NCBI RefSeq assembly: GCF_000611645.1
Contig: NW_014012715.1
Span: 1 to 18,720, forward strand
Direction of reading: 5' to 3'
Source of the DNA: Monoraphidium neglectum
Lineage: Eukaryota; Chlorophyta; Chlorophyceae; Sphaeropleales; Selenastraceae
DNA: 18,720 bases
This document shows, piece after piece, positions 1-9,752 of the stretch. The position numbers and the translations under genes are program-made. Below the pieces are notes generated by a model. It saw nothing but the letters and a program-made list of their open reading frames with translations, did no database searches and was not told where the DNA came from. Position 1 is the stretch's first letter, and every line of letters starts with the position of its first letter.

Positions 1-297
1 GGGCGGGCGGCCGGCTCGGGTGCTGCGCCGCTGAGGCGCGCCTTGTTCATGCTTCCTTCTATTTAGCCATGTGCACATGGTATGTGGACTAGGTGTCGAA
101 GCACATTTTGGTGCACAACAGCGCAGTGCGCTTTGGCGGCAGTGGAAGTCGCACTGAAGCTGCATTGCCTGTGCACTGGCTCAACACATTTCACCACCAG
201 GCATACGCTTGCCTCACGACGTACTGCACGTACCGGTGAATGCGTACCGATACTTAAGACAAGCCCCCAGCCTCGATCTGGGGAGTGACAGGCCACG

Positions 298-860
298 ATG
301 TCAGGGGCCGCCCGAGCCGCGGGCAAGGCCATTTATGCTGCCGAAGTATTTGTGCCAAAGGGTAGCCTCACGCAGGCGCGGTGAGAACGCAAGGGCTGCA
401 TCCTGCAATGCCCTCGGGTGCCTGAGCTGCTGTGGCGGACGTGCAGCAGGGCCTGCAACCATTGAGTCACGTGCTATATTTTGGCTCCAATCACGCGGCC
501 CTGCTGGGCCCGGAAACGCTCTCTCGACTAGGTTCAACCTGCTGCGGGAGATTTTCGTCGGTACGGCGCTCGGCGTGAGTGCCGGGATCGTGTGGAAGGT
601 GAGAAATACGCGCGGGAGGGCGCGCAAGATGTCTCGGCACTGTGACGAGAGCAAGGCTGGCTCACGATCTGCTTGCAGCACTGTCAGTCGCACCATGTCC
701 TTGCTGCGCGCTTGAAACTCAGATGTATCATTGGGGGGAGAAGAAGCGCATTGCGGAGTACTACTCGGCCCTGGCTAAGAAGGAGCAAGAGGACGAGGCT
801 GCATACGCGGCGGAGCTGCGCAACAAGTTCAAGCTGCTGGAGGAGGAGCTACTGGCTTAA
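298..860 (+). CDS. COX5C: Cytochrome c oxidase subunit 5c, mitochondrial (3 exons)
   Basis: Small nuclear-encoded subunit of respiratory complex IV in the inner mitochondrial membrane. Proposed exons are 298-380, 532-598 and 723-860, joined by GTGAG...AG introns; phases agree and give 95 aa. The hydrophobic helix at about residues 29-50 (REIFVGTALGVSAGIVWK) is followed by MYHWGEKKRIAEYY. This matches the plant COX5C layout of a KEI-type membrane helix, a W-K-M-H/Y-H-W motif, then basic and R-E-F/Y-Y residues. Plant COX5C is about 63-64 aa. This protein has a longer N-terminus and a charged, helix-prone C-terminal extension of about 25 residues ending LLEEELLA. The ATG at 298 is the first in-frame start giving a continuous spliced frame. 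A donor at 362 would be closer to the ATG but breaks the frame into exon 2, so the one at 381 was chosen. No TGTAA signal was seen soon after the stop. The family call rests on remembered conservation. Confidence 0.85.
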
Positions 861-1627
861 CGCGCGGCGGGGTGGGTCCATGCCCCCAGGCTTGCCTTCT
901 GCTTCCTTGCGAATGCGGCTAGCTCAGCCAGGCAGGCTGCCCTGCGCTCACGCCGTTGGACAACCGATGCGGGACGTCGGCTGGTGGCCCGTGATGCTTG
1001 ACAGTGTTTCACAAATTCAGTGTCAGCCGGCATCAGCGAGGCCAGGCGCACCAGTTGCGCTTGGCCCAAGGCCGCATGGGACTCCAGTTGCCTGGTGGAT
1101 TCGACGACAACCCAGGCGTTTTGGCCTCTGCAGAGCGGACGCAGTGAGCATCTTCTGGGAACGATACCGGTGGCATCAACAGGCTGGCGAGGACGTTTAG
1201 GCCAACGACAAAGGGTTGAGATACATTGCTCAGCTACGGACGCTGGTTGGTACACTAATTACAGTGGCTGCCGTGGTGGCGCTGTTGTGGAATCAGGCTC
1301 GAGCTCTTCTATCCTGGCGCATGGTGCATGGCGGATAGCAGACTCGTGTTTCTTGATTGTTTCCTCTTTCTACTTTTTTGTACTGATTATCATCAAGCGT
1401 ATGGTGGCTGTTGCTGTTGAGTAACACCACACACTGCAGTCATGTTTTTGTGCGTTGATACCTTGTTTGTCAGCAGGCCGGCATCGTCAACGGCGCACAG
1501 CTACCAAAGAGTGCGGTACAGTTACCAATGTGCAACACTGGGGTTGGATAGTGATCAGTTTGTTAAGCACTGACAAGAGGAACGAACAATAGGGTGGGTA
1601 ACCGCTGGGTGCAACATCCGGGCACCA
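861..1627. other. Convergent intergenic region between COX5C and the PIH1-domain gene
   Basis: This 767-bp stretch has no gene I can support. It should hold the 3' UTR of COX5C (plus strand) and that of the PIH gene (minus strand). Several ORFs on both strands are short, mutually overlapping and of non-coding composition. The interval includes T-rich plus-strand sequence around 1350-1400. Confidence 0.6.
1259..1263 (-). terminator. Putative TGTAA polyadenylation signal for the PIH1-domain gene
   Basis: TTACA on the plus strand reads TGTAA on the minus strand. TGTAA is the usual green-algal poly(A) signal. It lies about 365 nt past the minus-strand stop at 1628, so it would imply a 3' UTR of moderate length. 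One pentamer is weak evidence by itself. Confidence 0.4.
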
Positions 1628-2119
1628 TCAGTCCAGCTCGTCCACAAGACCACCCAGAATACGCGGCTGCATGGATGCGGATGCATTCAAGGAGACAGGC
1701 ACTGAAGGCCCCTCGGCCACCCTGCTCGGCACACCCCGCACCCTGTCGACATCGCAACCCAACGCACCGTCAGCACACCCAGTCCGCGCCGTAGATGATT
1801 TGCGAGGCGACCCATGTCCGCATGTGCCGTGCAACTGCTCCCACAGCATCTCGTTGTGCGTTTGGCTAGTTCGCCTTTCCTCGTCTGCCCTGCCTGCCCG
1901 GCTGACGTCCTGCTCAGCCTGCTGCATCTTGACGTGCTCATAGACCAATTCGCGCCTGCTCGCCCCGGTGCTGGTGGCATCGCTCAGCCCACTGCTAGAG
2001 GCATCTGAAAGCCCAGCACGGCTGTCACTGCTGCCAGTTGGTGGGCAGTGCGCATGCGCGGTGTCGCTCTCAGCAGACACTGCATGCTGCGTTCTGCCAA
2101 CATGCGCTGCGTGTGAAGG

Positions 2120-2196
<77 letters not shown>

Positions 2197-4427
2197 GCCG
2201 CACTGGCATGGTGACAGCCAGCCGTTGGGTGCGGCTGTCAAAGCGCGCGCTGCTTTTGCACTCATCCACCTCGTACGGCAGCTGCACATCCAATGCGTCT
2301 TGAGTCCCTGCGCTGCTGGCCAGGGTCACCACGCTGCGCGCCACGTCCAGGCTGATGTTGTCAATGCTGGCAACACCTGGCAGCTCAACACGCAGCACCA
2401 GTTCCTGGGGGGAGGATGGCGGCAATTCGCTGAATGCGCTGGCTGGCGTCATGCTTGTGTATTGATTCATGTACGTGTGACATCTGTTGGCACCCAGATT
2501 CTCAGCATAAACAGCCCGTGCGCGCGCCACAGACGCCCAATGAAGCTTCCAGGCAAGCACAGCCAGCCACGCGCACTTTGGGAATGCGCTGCTGTGCTGT
2601 GTGATAGTGGCAGGTGTCGGACCAAGCATCCGTGAGGTCGGGACTGAAACGGTGAACCAAACGCCACTGTGTGGGTGCAGTGCCGCAGTCGCTGCCGCTG
2701 GCGGACACGGGGCGCGCTTGAGCTGCTGCCGTGCCCTCTAGCGGTGCAGCATACGTCCTGTTGCCGCGAAAGCTGAATATGCTGCGGCGTCCTGGCTTGT
2801 TGCGGCCAGCGTTGCCTTGACATGTCGGTGCATCGCTGCCAACCTCAGCCGAGCATCCTGTGAACTCCGCAGTGCCCAGTGCGCCAGCACGGGGCCGGCT
2901 TTCTCTGCCAGGTGTGGGCTTGACGCGCCCGCCATGCTCGTGCTGCTGTCCTGTGCCTTGGGGACGCAGCACAATTGTGTTGGGCCTGCGTGTGCGGTGA
3001 CGCTTGGCATCAGCAGGGCCACGTGTCGCATGCCGCAGGAGGGCGGTGAAGCCTTGCAAGGCGTTCAGGATTAGTCAGCGCAGATGTACATGATGCCCAG
3101 ATCGTGAGGAGCGCCCACCACTTCCTTTGTACATCCTGTCCCCAAGTCCCGGGATCCCAGACCCCCTCACCCTGTGACACCGTTGACGACACTCTTGTAG
3201 GCACACCGCAGCACCTTGTGCTGTGCTAACAGCTGTGTCCCGGAGGCCTTGGCAACGTGCTCTTTGGCCTGCAGGGGACAGGACAAGCGAAGCGTACTTG
3301 TTGGATGAGCAGCTGGTGGTAGCCCTGGCGTGAGGCAGGCTGGGAGGTGGCACGGGCTGACACCCTTTCGTGACACTGCGTGTCAATGAGGGCTGACTTC
3401 CCCTCTCATCGCCCGTCACGCACCGCTTCAACCAGGGCCTCCATAACTGCCGGCACACGTGTCGCCTCATCTACCGCTAAGGGGTGCACCACAAAGTCCC
3501 AAGCCTGGGCAGCAGCGCCCTTGTTGTCAAAACCTTCAGCAGGCTTGTTTCCCATGCAGTTGGGGATTTCCAGGATGACGCCGCGCCGACCAGCCTCCTC
3601 AGATGGTCTTCTTGTTGGCGGCTGGACCTGTGCGGAGATCAGACCGGGTGCTGCTAATGCTAGGGCAATCTGCATGCATTTGCGCATGGGAGGCTGCAGG
3701 GTGCGCCGGCTGCAAGCAGAGACCAGTGCAGCTCAAAGATGGCCCTGGCTACCACTCTCTTTGATGACTGAAGCGCACCTTGTCACTGGTGCACACATTG
3801 ATGAACACCTTGAGCGCGCCTGAAACGCCCCGCGCCTTCAGCACAATCGAAGGCTGCGGCGCGATCAGCTGCACGCCCTGACCATACACCTCTTCGGCGC
3901 GCCCCTCCACCTCCAGCTGTTTCAAATAGGCCTCCTGCTCAGCCTTGGCCTGTGACATGTGGCGCATGGTACCGTCATGTTATCTTTCGCTTGCAGGCAG
4001 CAACACCCAATCCCAAAGACACGCTGCAATGCGAAAGCGGATCAAACCATCGCTATCGTCCTGCACTTTCACCGCGCTGCATCCGATCGGCTGCTGTGCG
4101 CCCGCTTGCTGAATGCTTGGATGCTGCAGCCTTCTGGCCGCCTGCTGGCCGCTCCGCGCGTCACTGCGTGCCAGGCGTCACACCAATTGTCTACGCACTT
4201 CGGGATTAGAGATCTCCTGCGCATAGTCCTGAAACAAACGCATAAATTCAGGGTCCTTCAGCGCCCTCACGAGCTTGTCAGCCTCCTGCGGATCGTGGGA
4301 TGCGCAGTGGGCGGATTTCCCGCCGCTTTGTGCGCACAGACCGCTGCCGATTGGGCTCAATCCAAACAGGCGGCCGCAGGGCTGCAGAGCTGGGTGTAAT
4401 CACCTCAGCGCTTATGTCGTGCTCCAT
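1628..4427 (-). CDS. PIH1-domain protein, kintoun/MOT48-like dynein-arm assembly factor (7 exons)
   Basis: Cytoplasmic co-chaperone family that works with HSP90 to pre-assemble axonemal dyneins or other complexes. Proposed minus-strand exons: 4427-4404, 4285-4199, 3949-3779, 3627-3424, 3268-3171, 2985-2577, 2404-1628; phases join to 589 aa. The PIH N-terminal domain spans about residues 9-205: DPEFMRLFQDYAQEISNPE (19-37), then GVQLIAPQPSIVLKAR, KVFINVC, VILEIPNCMG and AWDFVVHP. A C-terminal CS-like domain spans about 299-400: TQWRLVHRF, PKELVLRVELPGV, LDVQLPYEVDE, RLAVTMPV. A 24-Gln tract follows (402-425), then a Ser/Thr-rich tail ending DELD. These are the family blocks in the expected order. 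Start: an 8-codon first exon (MEHDISAE) fits phase, but another ATG is possible. The exon 5/6 join could instead use a GT at 3180 with acceptors near 2857 or 2950. STI1 lies just upstream on the same strand. It could be a MOT48, kintoun or PIH1D1 relative; I cannot say which orthologue. Confidence 0.82.
2123..2194 (-). repeat. CAG trinucleotide repeat coding for 24 glutamines
   Basis: Twenty-four consecutive Gln codons on the minus strand: 23 CAG, with one CAA interruption at plus 2162-2164. It lies in the last exon of the PIH1-domain gene, directly after the CS-like domain (residues about 402-425). On the plus strand it is a CTG run. It is in frame and joins the folded domain to a low-complexity tail. 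Confidence 0.97.
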
Positions 4428-5023
4428 GACAGCGATGCCGACTTTATTTTTGGACTGCAGTCGCGAATCGCTGCCCCGCGGATCTCAAAGATCATACCCC
4501 AAACGAGCTAATCGACACTAAAAACGTTGTTATATATGCGCCACTGACAGAATTGGATGTCAAGCCGCGTGCGAGCAATACAGCCGCGCAGCTGTACATC
4601 CAGCATGGGTACACAAGCGGAAACCTGAGAAGCTCACTCGCTTGGCCCCTTCATGCTCTCATGCATTTTGCCATGCAGCAGAGGGCCTGCACATCCAGGT
4701 GCTAGACAGAGACAGAGTATCAGGAGCAGGTCGAGACATGCGAGGCGCACAGCATGCCAGGTCAGTTCACAGCTGCGGGTCGTGTAGGCGCTCAACGTCG
4801 GTATAGAACGCCGAGTCAGAACTGAGCTACCAGGACAGACTGATTGTGGGGTGAGTGAGGCTTTTAACACGGCCCCTCCGCTCATCTTTTCCCACCTGCA
4901 TGTCATCAGTCAACGACTCAGGAGATTACAACACTCTATGCCTGATGTCCTATTGACAAATGGTCACTGATCGTGTTACAAACATTGACAAAACATTGCC
5001 GTTGCGGGCGAGGTCGCCGCACC
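4428..5023. other. Intergenic region: STI1 3' UTR and PIH-gene upstream region
   Basis: This 596-bp stretch lies between two tandem minus-strand genes. The upper end carries the STI1 3' UTR, with TGTAA-type signals. The lower end should hold the promoter and 5' UTR of the PIH1-domain gene. I see no convincing coding sequence. A 90-codon minus-strand ORF (4906-4634) has no recognisable domain, though an alternative first exon for the PIH gene could lie there. Confidence 0.6.
4976..4980 (-). terminator. TGTAA polyadenylation signal of STI1
   Basis: TTACA on the plus strand reads TGTAA on the minus strand, 44 nt past the STI1 stop at 5024. A second TTACA sits at 4926-4930. Spacing and sequence fit the green-algal poly(A) signal. 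Confidence 0.65.
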
Positions 5024-8000
5024 CTAGCGCAGCTGAATGATGCCTGCTGTGACAAGCTTGGAAATCTTGTTCCGAATCTCGGGGTGCGACATGTGCCGCT
5101 GCGCTGCGCGCGGGTCTGTCTGCAGGTCCTCCAGCACGCCCTGCATTATTGGGTCGCGCAGTATGCCCTGCACCTCGGGATCCTCCATGGCCTTGGCACG
5201 CCGCTCCGCAATCTCCTCCTCGCTGCCCATTCCCTGCGCAATGCGGTTGATGGCGTCGATGCAGCGCATCATGCCCTCCTTCAGCTCCGCGTTGCCCGGG
5301 TCGTGCTTCAGGCCCGCCTCGTAGGTCGCCAGGCCCTTATGTTCGGTTGGCAAGGCGCAGGGGTCATCGGGAAGGTCAGATGACGTGACAAACAAAGATG
5401 CGTTGCGGTGCGGGCGGGGCCTGGTGGCAGGTGCAGGGCAGTACTGCATGACGGACTGCTCATGTCTGGACTCATGCGGATCCAGCATGTGCTGTGACGA
5501 GATGAGCTTGCGAGCTCCTGCCCCTGCGCAGTGGCGAGCCATCAGCCTGGACAGCACTGCGTAGCACCAAACCCAGGGCCTCTCTGGTCAGGCACTAGAG
5601 CAGCCCCTGCAAAGCCCTCCCTCCTTTTGCGCACCCCCGCCCCACCTTGTTGTACTCCTTCATAAGGAACTGCAGCGTGCCCTTGCGGCTGTAGCCCTTG
5701 GTGAACTCAGGCGCCAGCTCAATGCAGCGGTCCGCGGCCTTGATGCCCTCAGGGTACGCGCCCAGCTTGGTGTAGCACGCCGCCAGGTTGCTGTACAGCT
5801 TGTGAGCCTCGGGGTTGTGGGATGGGGGGCCCCTGGGGGTTGGGAGGAGGGGGGGAGCGGGTGGCAGTAAATAGCCGTATGTCAAGGCAGCAGCAGCTAG
5901 GGGGAGAGCCCGTTGTGAAATCCAAATTGTCAAAGCAGCCAGTCATCTGCGTACGACAGCACACCCAAGCCGTCTATGAGCCCATCTAACACAAATCAAC
6001 AACATGTGCACATTTGGCACATGCACAGCACAGGCAACAGCTTGCAAATGTGCTTGATCTCTGACGGCCAAGCACAGCCACCCTCATCCCTCCCACCTCT
6101 TGAGTGCCTCCTGGTAGTGCCCCACCGCCTCCGGGTAGCGATCCCCCTTGAAGGCCACATTGCCTTTCTCGCGCTCCTCCTCACACAGGGACATGTCCAC
6201 ATACGACGACTCCTGCTGGGCCTGAGAACACGATTATGTCAAGGGGGATTGGTCTTGCACAGTGCACAGGCAGGTCTGGTAGATCGTGCAGCTGACAACA
6301 GCAGCAATAGAGGTATGCACCAGCACTGCGGGGTCGTAGGCCAGAAACATGACTGGTGCTCATCAACTCACACACTACCATTGCTGCTGCCCACCTTGAG
6401 TGCCTTCTCTGTCTCCTGCAGGCGCTTGAGAGTCTCTGCGCTGCGGTGCTCCATCAGGGACTTGTTGTACGCGTCAATCGCCTGGCATATGTGGGCAAAG
6501 GGGGGGGGTAGGGTGATTGAGCGCCAAGGGTGGCAGTTCGTGTGTGCGTGTGTGCGTGCGTGTGTGCGTGCGTGCGTGCGCGTGTGCGCGTGGGGGAACT
6601 TCAAGATGTGCAGGGCTGGAGATGGGCCGTGCCAATGCCGTTGTTGCTGCAAGGGACCAGGCTTGGCACCGAACGAGTTATTCCTGTACATGCATGTTGC
6701 AACAGCATGGCGCGCTCCCAGGCCCACGCTCGGTCTCCCCCTCCATCCTCCCATGTTCTACACGCACACACCTCCTGCAGGCGTCCGAGCTTGACGAGCG
6801 CGTTGCCCTTGCGCTGCAGGGCGCGGCCCACCAGCGCGTAGTCTGACCGCAGCTCGCGGCCGCGCATGACGGCGTCGTCGCAGTCCTTGACGCACGCCTC
6901 AAAGTCACCCATCTCAAAGTGCACCGCCGCCCTGGGCAGTTGAAAAGCAGGAAGGGGGGTAAGGGGGAACTCGAAGGCAGTGGGGACCAAGAGGGGGGGT
7001 AGACCAAGACTGAGGGGCAACGTGGAGGGGGTAACATGATGCACATGATGCACCCTGTTCCTGGTGCCGGGCAGGGCACCCAAAAAGCTGTGATTTACCA
7101 TCATCAACAACCACCCATTGTCCCCTGAGCATCTCACTTGTTGGTCAGGAACGAGATGTCGCCGTCGTACGCGGCTATGGCGGCGTCATAGTGGGCCAGG
7201 GCCTCATCAAAGCGTTTGGCCTTGTAAGCCTCGTTGCCTTTGGCCTTCTCCGCCGCTGCCGCCGCTTTCTTTGCCGCCAACTCCCTCTCCTCATCATCCA
7301 TCTCCGCGTCCGCAGCTTCAGGCTCTGGCTCCTGCAATGTGTGGGTGGGTGCGTGTGTGCGTATGTGTGTATGTGTGTGTGGGGGGGAGGCATGGTTGCA
7401 GACGAGGGATGGGGGTCGACATGTAGACGAGATGAGCAGGGGAGGATATACATGTACAAATACATCAAACTCCGTGCCGACGTCGATTTCTTGATTTCAG
7501 TCAATGCTTGGATGCATGCTCGTTGCGGCCAATGCGGCCACCTACCCAACATCAACACGCTTGCAAGTGCCCACCTTGGCCTCCGCCCCACCAGACGCCG
7601 CTGCTGCCGAGGGCCCCGCGGCCGCTTGATGGTGCGCGCTGCTGGAGGGCCCCTGCGCCGACGCGGCCCGGCCCGAGCCGCCTGCCATCTCTGCTGCCTC
7701 CTCCGCGTTGCTGGCGACCTTGATGCCCAGCATGATCTCAAGAGCCTGGCAGGCACGGGTGGGAGGGAGGGGGGGGTGTGGGGAGATGGGGGGACAGGGA
7801 CGCCAACGCAAGAAAAGAGAGAGAGAGACGCAATCAGGAGGGGCGGCTGTCCTGGGGTTGACCAAGCAAACAACGCCAGCTTGACCAGCATCGATCGAGC
7901 TGTGACACCAGGCACCCCTGGTCTAGCATGCAAGTGGAGGGCAAGCGACTTGGGGAGGCCCAACACCCCGCACGGTCCCCATGCTCTAGCATCAAATGCC

Positions 8001-9369
8001 TGGTTCCCAGCGCCACCTACTCCCCGTATACACACCGCCAGCCCACCACTGCCACACCCTCACCAGCTGCATCTTGCTGTCACCCAGCATTGCGTTGAGC
8101 ATTTCCGGGTGCGCCGCCACCTGCCTCAGGCGCCCCATGAACTCGGCATCCTCCAGCAGGGGTCGCCCGCGCGGGTCCATCGCCAGCCGTGCCATGCCCT
8201 CGGGGCCAAACAGCTGTCCGCCACGCGACGTGCTGCGGTTCTTGGCCGACAGCGCGTCGCTCAGAGCTGACTGCAGAGCGTGGTTGCTGGGGTCAATGTG
8301 CAGGCCTGGTGGGTGGGGGGTGAAGGGAAGGAACAGTATGGGTGGTGAGTGCAGCTGTGTGCATCGGCCAGGTCTTGAGGCTCAACTCTCATCACCTGCT
8401 GCCAAGTCGTGGTTGAGGGGCTGAGCTCCCCGCCTTGTGTCCCGAGGCCCCACCCCACCCACCATCCTCGTAGGCCTTGACGGCCTCCTCCCATTCCTCC
8501 AGGCCAAAGTAGGCCGCGCCCAGGCGTGAGTAGCCCTTGGGCCAGTCACGCTTGAGCTCAACACACTGTGCGAAGGGGTTAGGGGGCCAGCAGGAAATGG
8601 TCTGCCGCACTGATAAGCAGGCGAGGGGCAGCTGTGCGGTCACTGGTGGATGCAAGGCCCCAGAGGTGGCCGCACGGCTGCTGTTGCACCTCCTGCCGTC
8701 TGACACACGGTATTCAACTTTACCGGTACTGCAGTGCTTTCTAGAGCGCCCTGGACCGCACCCCATCCCAATGCAGCAGAGTTGCACCTTCTTGGCGTCC
8801 TTGAGTGCCTTAGAGTAGCGGTGCAGGCTGGCCTGCAGGGGTTGAGAGGGCAGGTGCTCACTGATGCTGCGGCAGGCTCACGTCGCCTGCACCATTGCCC
8901 ACAGGGACGCCTGTGAGGCAAGGCTGCCCCAAGCAGGCATGTCTGGCGGCCGTGTCTCAAGCAGCCACGCACCTCGGCCGCGCTGCGGTTGCTGTAGAGC
9001 ACATGATTGTTGGGGTCCAGCTCTATCGCCGCAGAGAAGTGCTGGATCGCCTCCTCAAAATGACCCGCCGAGAAGGCTGCATTCCCCTTGGCCTGAGAGG
9101 GTTGGTCGATTTGGGTGCGGAAGGCCCAGGGCGTCGTGCAGGACCCTACAGAGCGGCTGATGCCCAGCCGTTTCCGCCAATGGTATTCAAATGCCATTTC
9201 GCACGAGCGCGTCTTCTGAAGAACGTCCCAAAAAGCCCCCCCTCTCCCTTGCGGCCTCCGCCGACGCCCGCTGCTGCACAAGTGCGCACCGCGTGTCGCA
9301 CTCCCTCTCTTGCGCCCCCCATCTTTCCCACCAGCGAGTTCACGAACCCACCTTTAATTCATCAGCCAT
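5024..9369 (-). CDS. STI1: STI1/HOP, HSP70-HSP90 organising co-chaperone (12 exons)
   Basis: Cytosolic adaptor that binds the EEVD tails of HSP70 and HSP90 and passes clients between them. Minus-strand exons: 9369-9352, 9092-8973, 8832-8788, 8565-8463, 8305-8064, 7745-7575, 7331-7138, 6931-6772, 6481-6395, 6221-6097, 5832-5646, 5335-5024. All are GT-AG and phase-consistent, giving 587 aa, within the usual family size. Domains: TPR1 about 3-110, DP1 about 128-186, an Ala/Ser/Gly linker with an acidic patch (about 195-245), TPR2A about 258-380, TPR2B about 397-510, DP2 about 534-587. TPR1 clamp residues are conserved: K6, N10, N41 (YSNRSAA), K71 and R75 (DWPKGYSR). TPR2A has [11 protein letters not shown] and RALQR. 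The C-terminus [13 protein letters not shown] is diagnostic. The start MADELK is a 6-codon exon joining exactly onto AKGN. Oddities: exon 11 adds RGPPS before HNPEAHK, and TPR2B reads SNLAACY where SNRAACY is usual. It diverges from COG5. Confidence 0.96.
6539..6591. repeat. Imperfect (TG/CG) dinucleotide repeat in a STI1 intron
   Basis: Alternating purine-pyrimidine run of TG and CG steps on the plus strand, inside the STI1 intron 6482-6771. ORFs crossing it give only Cys/Val/Arg low-complexity peptides. Confidence 0.9.
7339..7387. repeat. TG-rich microsatellite followed by a G run in a STI1 intron
   Basis: A plus-strand GT/GGGT/GTAT-type run ending in a run of G, just upstream (in the STI1 sense) of the exon starting at 7331. 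On the sense strand it is a C- and CA-rich tract near the splice acceptor. Confidence 0.85.
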
Positions 9370-9752
9370 TCGCGCCCAGTCTAGCAGAGCAGGCGAGGTG
9401 AGGTGCGAAGTCTCTGGAAGAAAGTCGCGGAGGATCAGATCAGCTTGTGGCTAACCGTGTTGCTGAGCGAACATACATCAACGGCATTGAAGTACGCACG
9501 GCATCAGATGCAAGTTCTGATGTGGGCTCTCATGTCTTGAAAGTGTTGCACCTGGTCACCGTCAGGTTTCCGGTGAGAGCCGAGACCTTCTCAAACAAGC
9601 GTCAACGTATCGGTATACCGTACATCAGCTGTAGTGACTCCATATTAATTCGAAGTGCCATGCAGCCCTTGGAGGCTCTCATCACAACGGAAATCCGATG
9701 ATCTAGATTTTCTGATCCTCTATAGCAGGGAAGCAGCACGGGAAATCACAGC
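9370..9752. promoter_or_regulatory. Shared divergent upstream region of STI1 and COG5
   Basis: Only 383 bp separates the ATG of STI1 (minus strand) from that of COG5 (plus strand), so both promoters and 5' UTRs must fit here. The sequence is more A/T-rich than the flanking exons, notably around 9590-9730. Promoter function is inferred from arrangement only. No confident TATA box was seen for either gene. Confidence 0.6.
9407..9419 (-). promoter_or_regulatory. Possible heat-shock element upstream of STI1
   Basis: GAAGTCTCTGGAA approximates three alternating GAA/TTC units at 5-bp pitch, with CTC in place of TTC in the middle unit. It lies 38-50 bp upstream of the STI1 ATG. STI1 genes are commonly heat-inducible, but the site is close to the ATG, probably inside the 5' UTR, and has one mismatch. 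Confidence 0.25.

Noticed and set aside
857..1255. 132-codon minus-strand ORF downstream of COX5C
   Set aside because: No domain, overlapped by ORFs in other frames; lies in 3' UTR/spacer.
1968..2303. Plus-strand ORF with a run of 24 cysteines
   Set aside because: Antisense reading of the polyglutamine tract in the PIH1-domain gene.
7175..8035. 286-codon minus-strand ORF in another frame of STI1
   Set aside because: It crosses proven introns and reads exons out of frame (Arg-rich runs).
7191..8270. 359-codon plus-strand ORF, the longest single ORF in the window
   Set aside because: It runs antisense across three STI1 exons and their introns, and its peptide is low-complexity. STI1 on the minus strand is certain, so this is a shadow of GC-rich codons.
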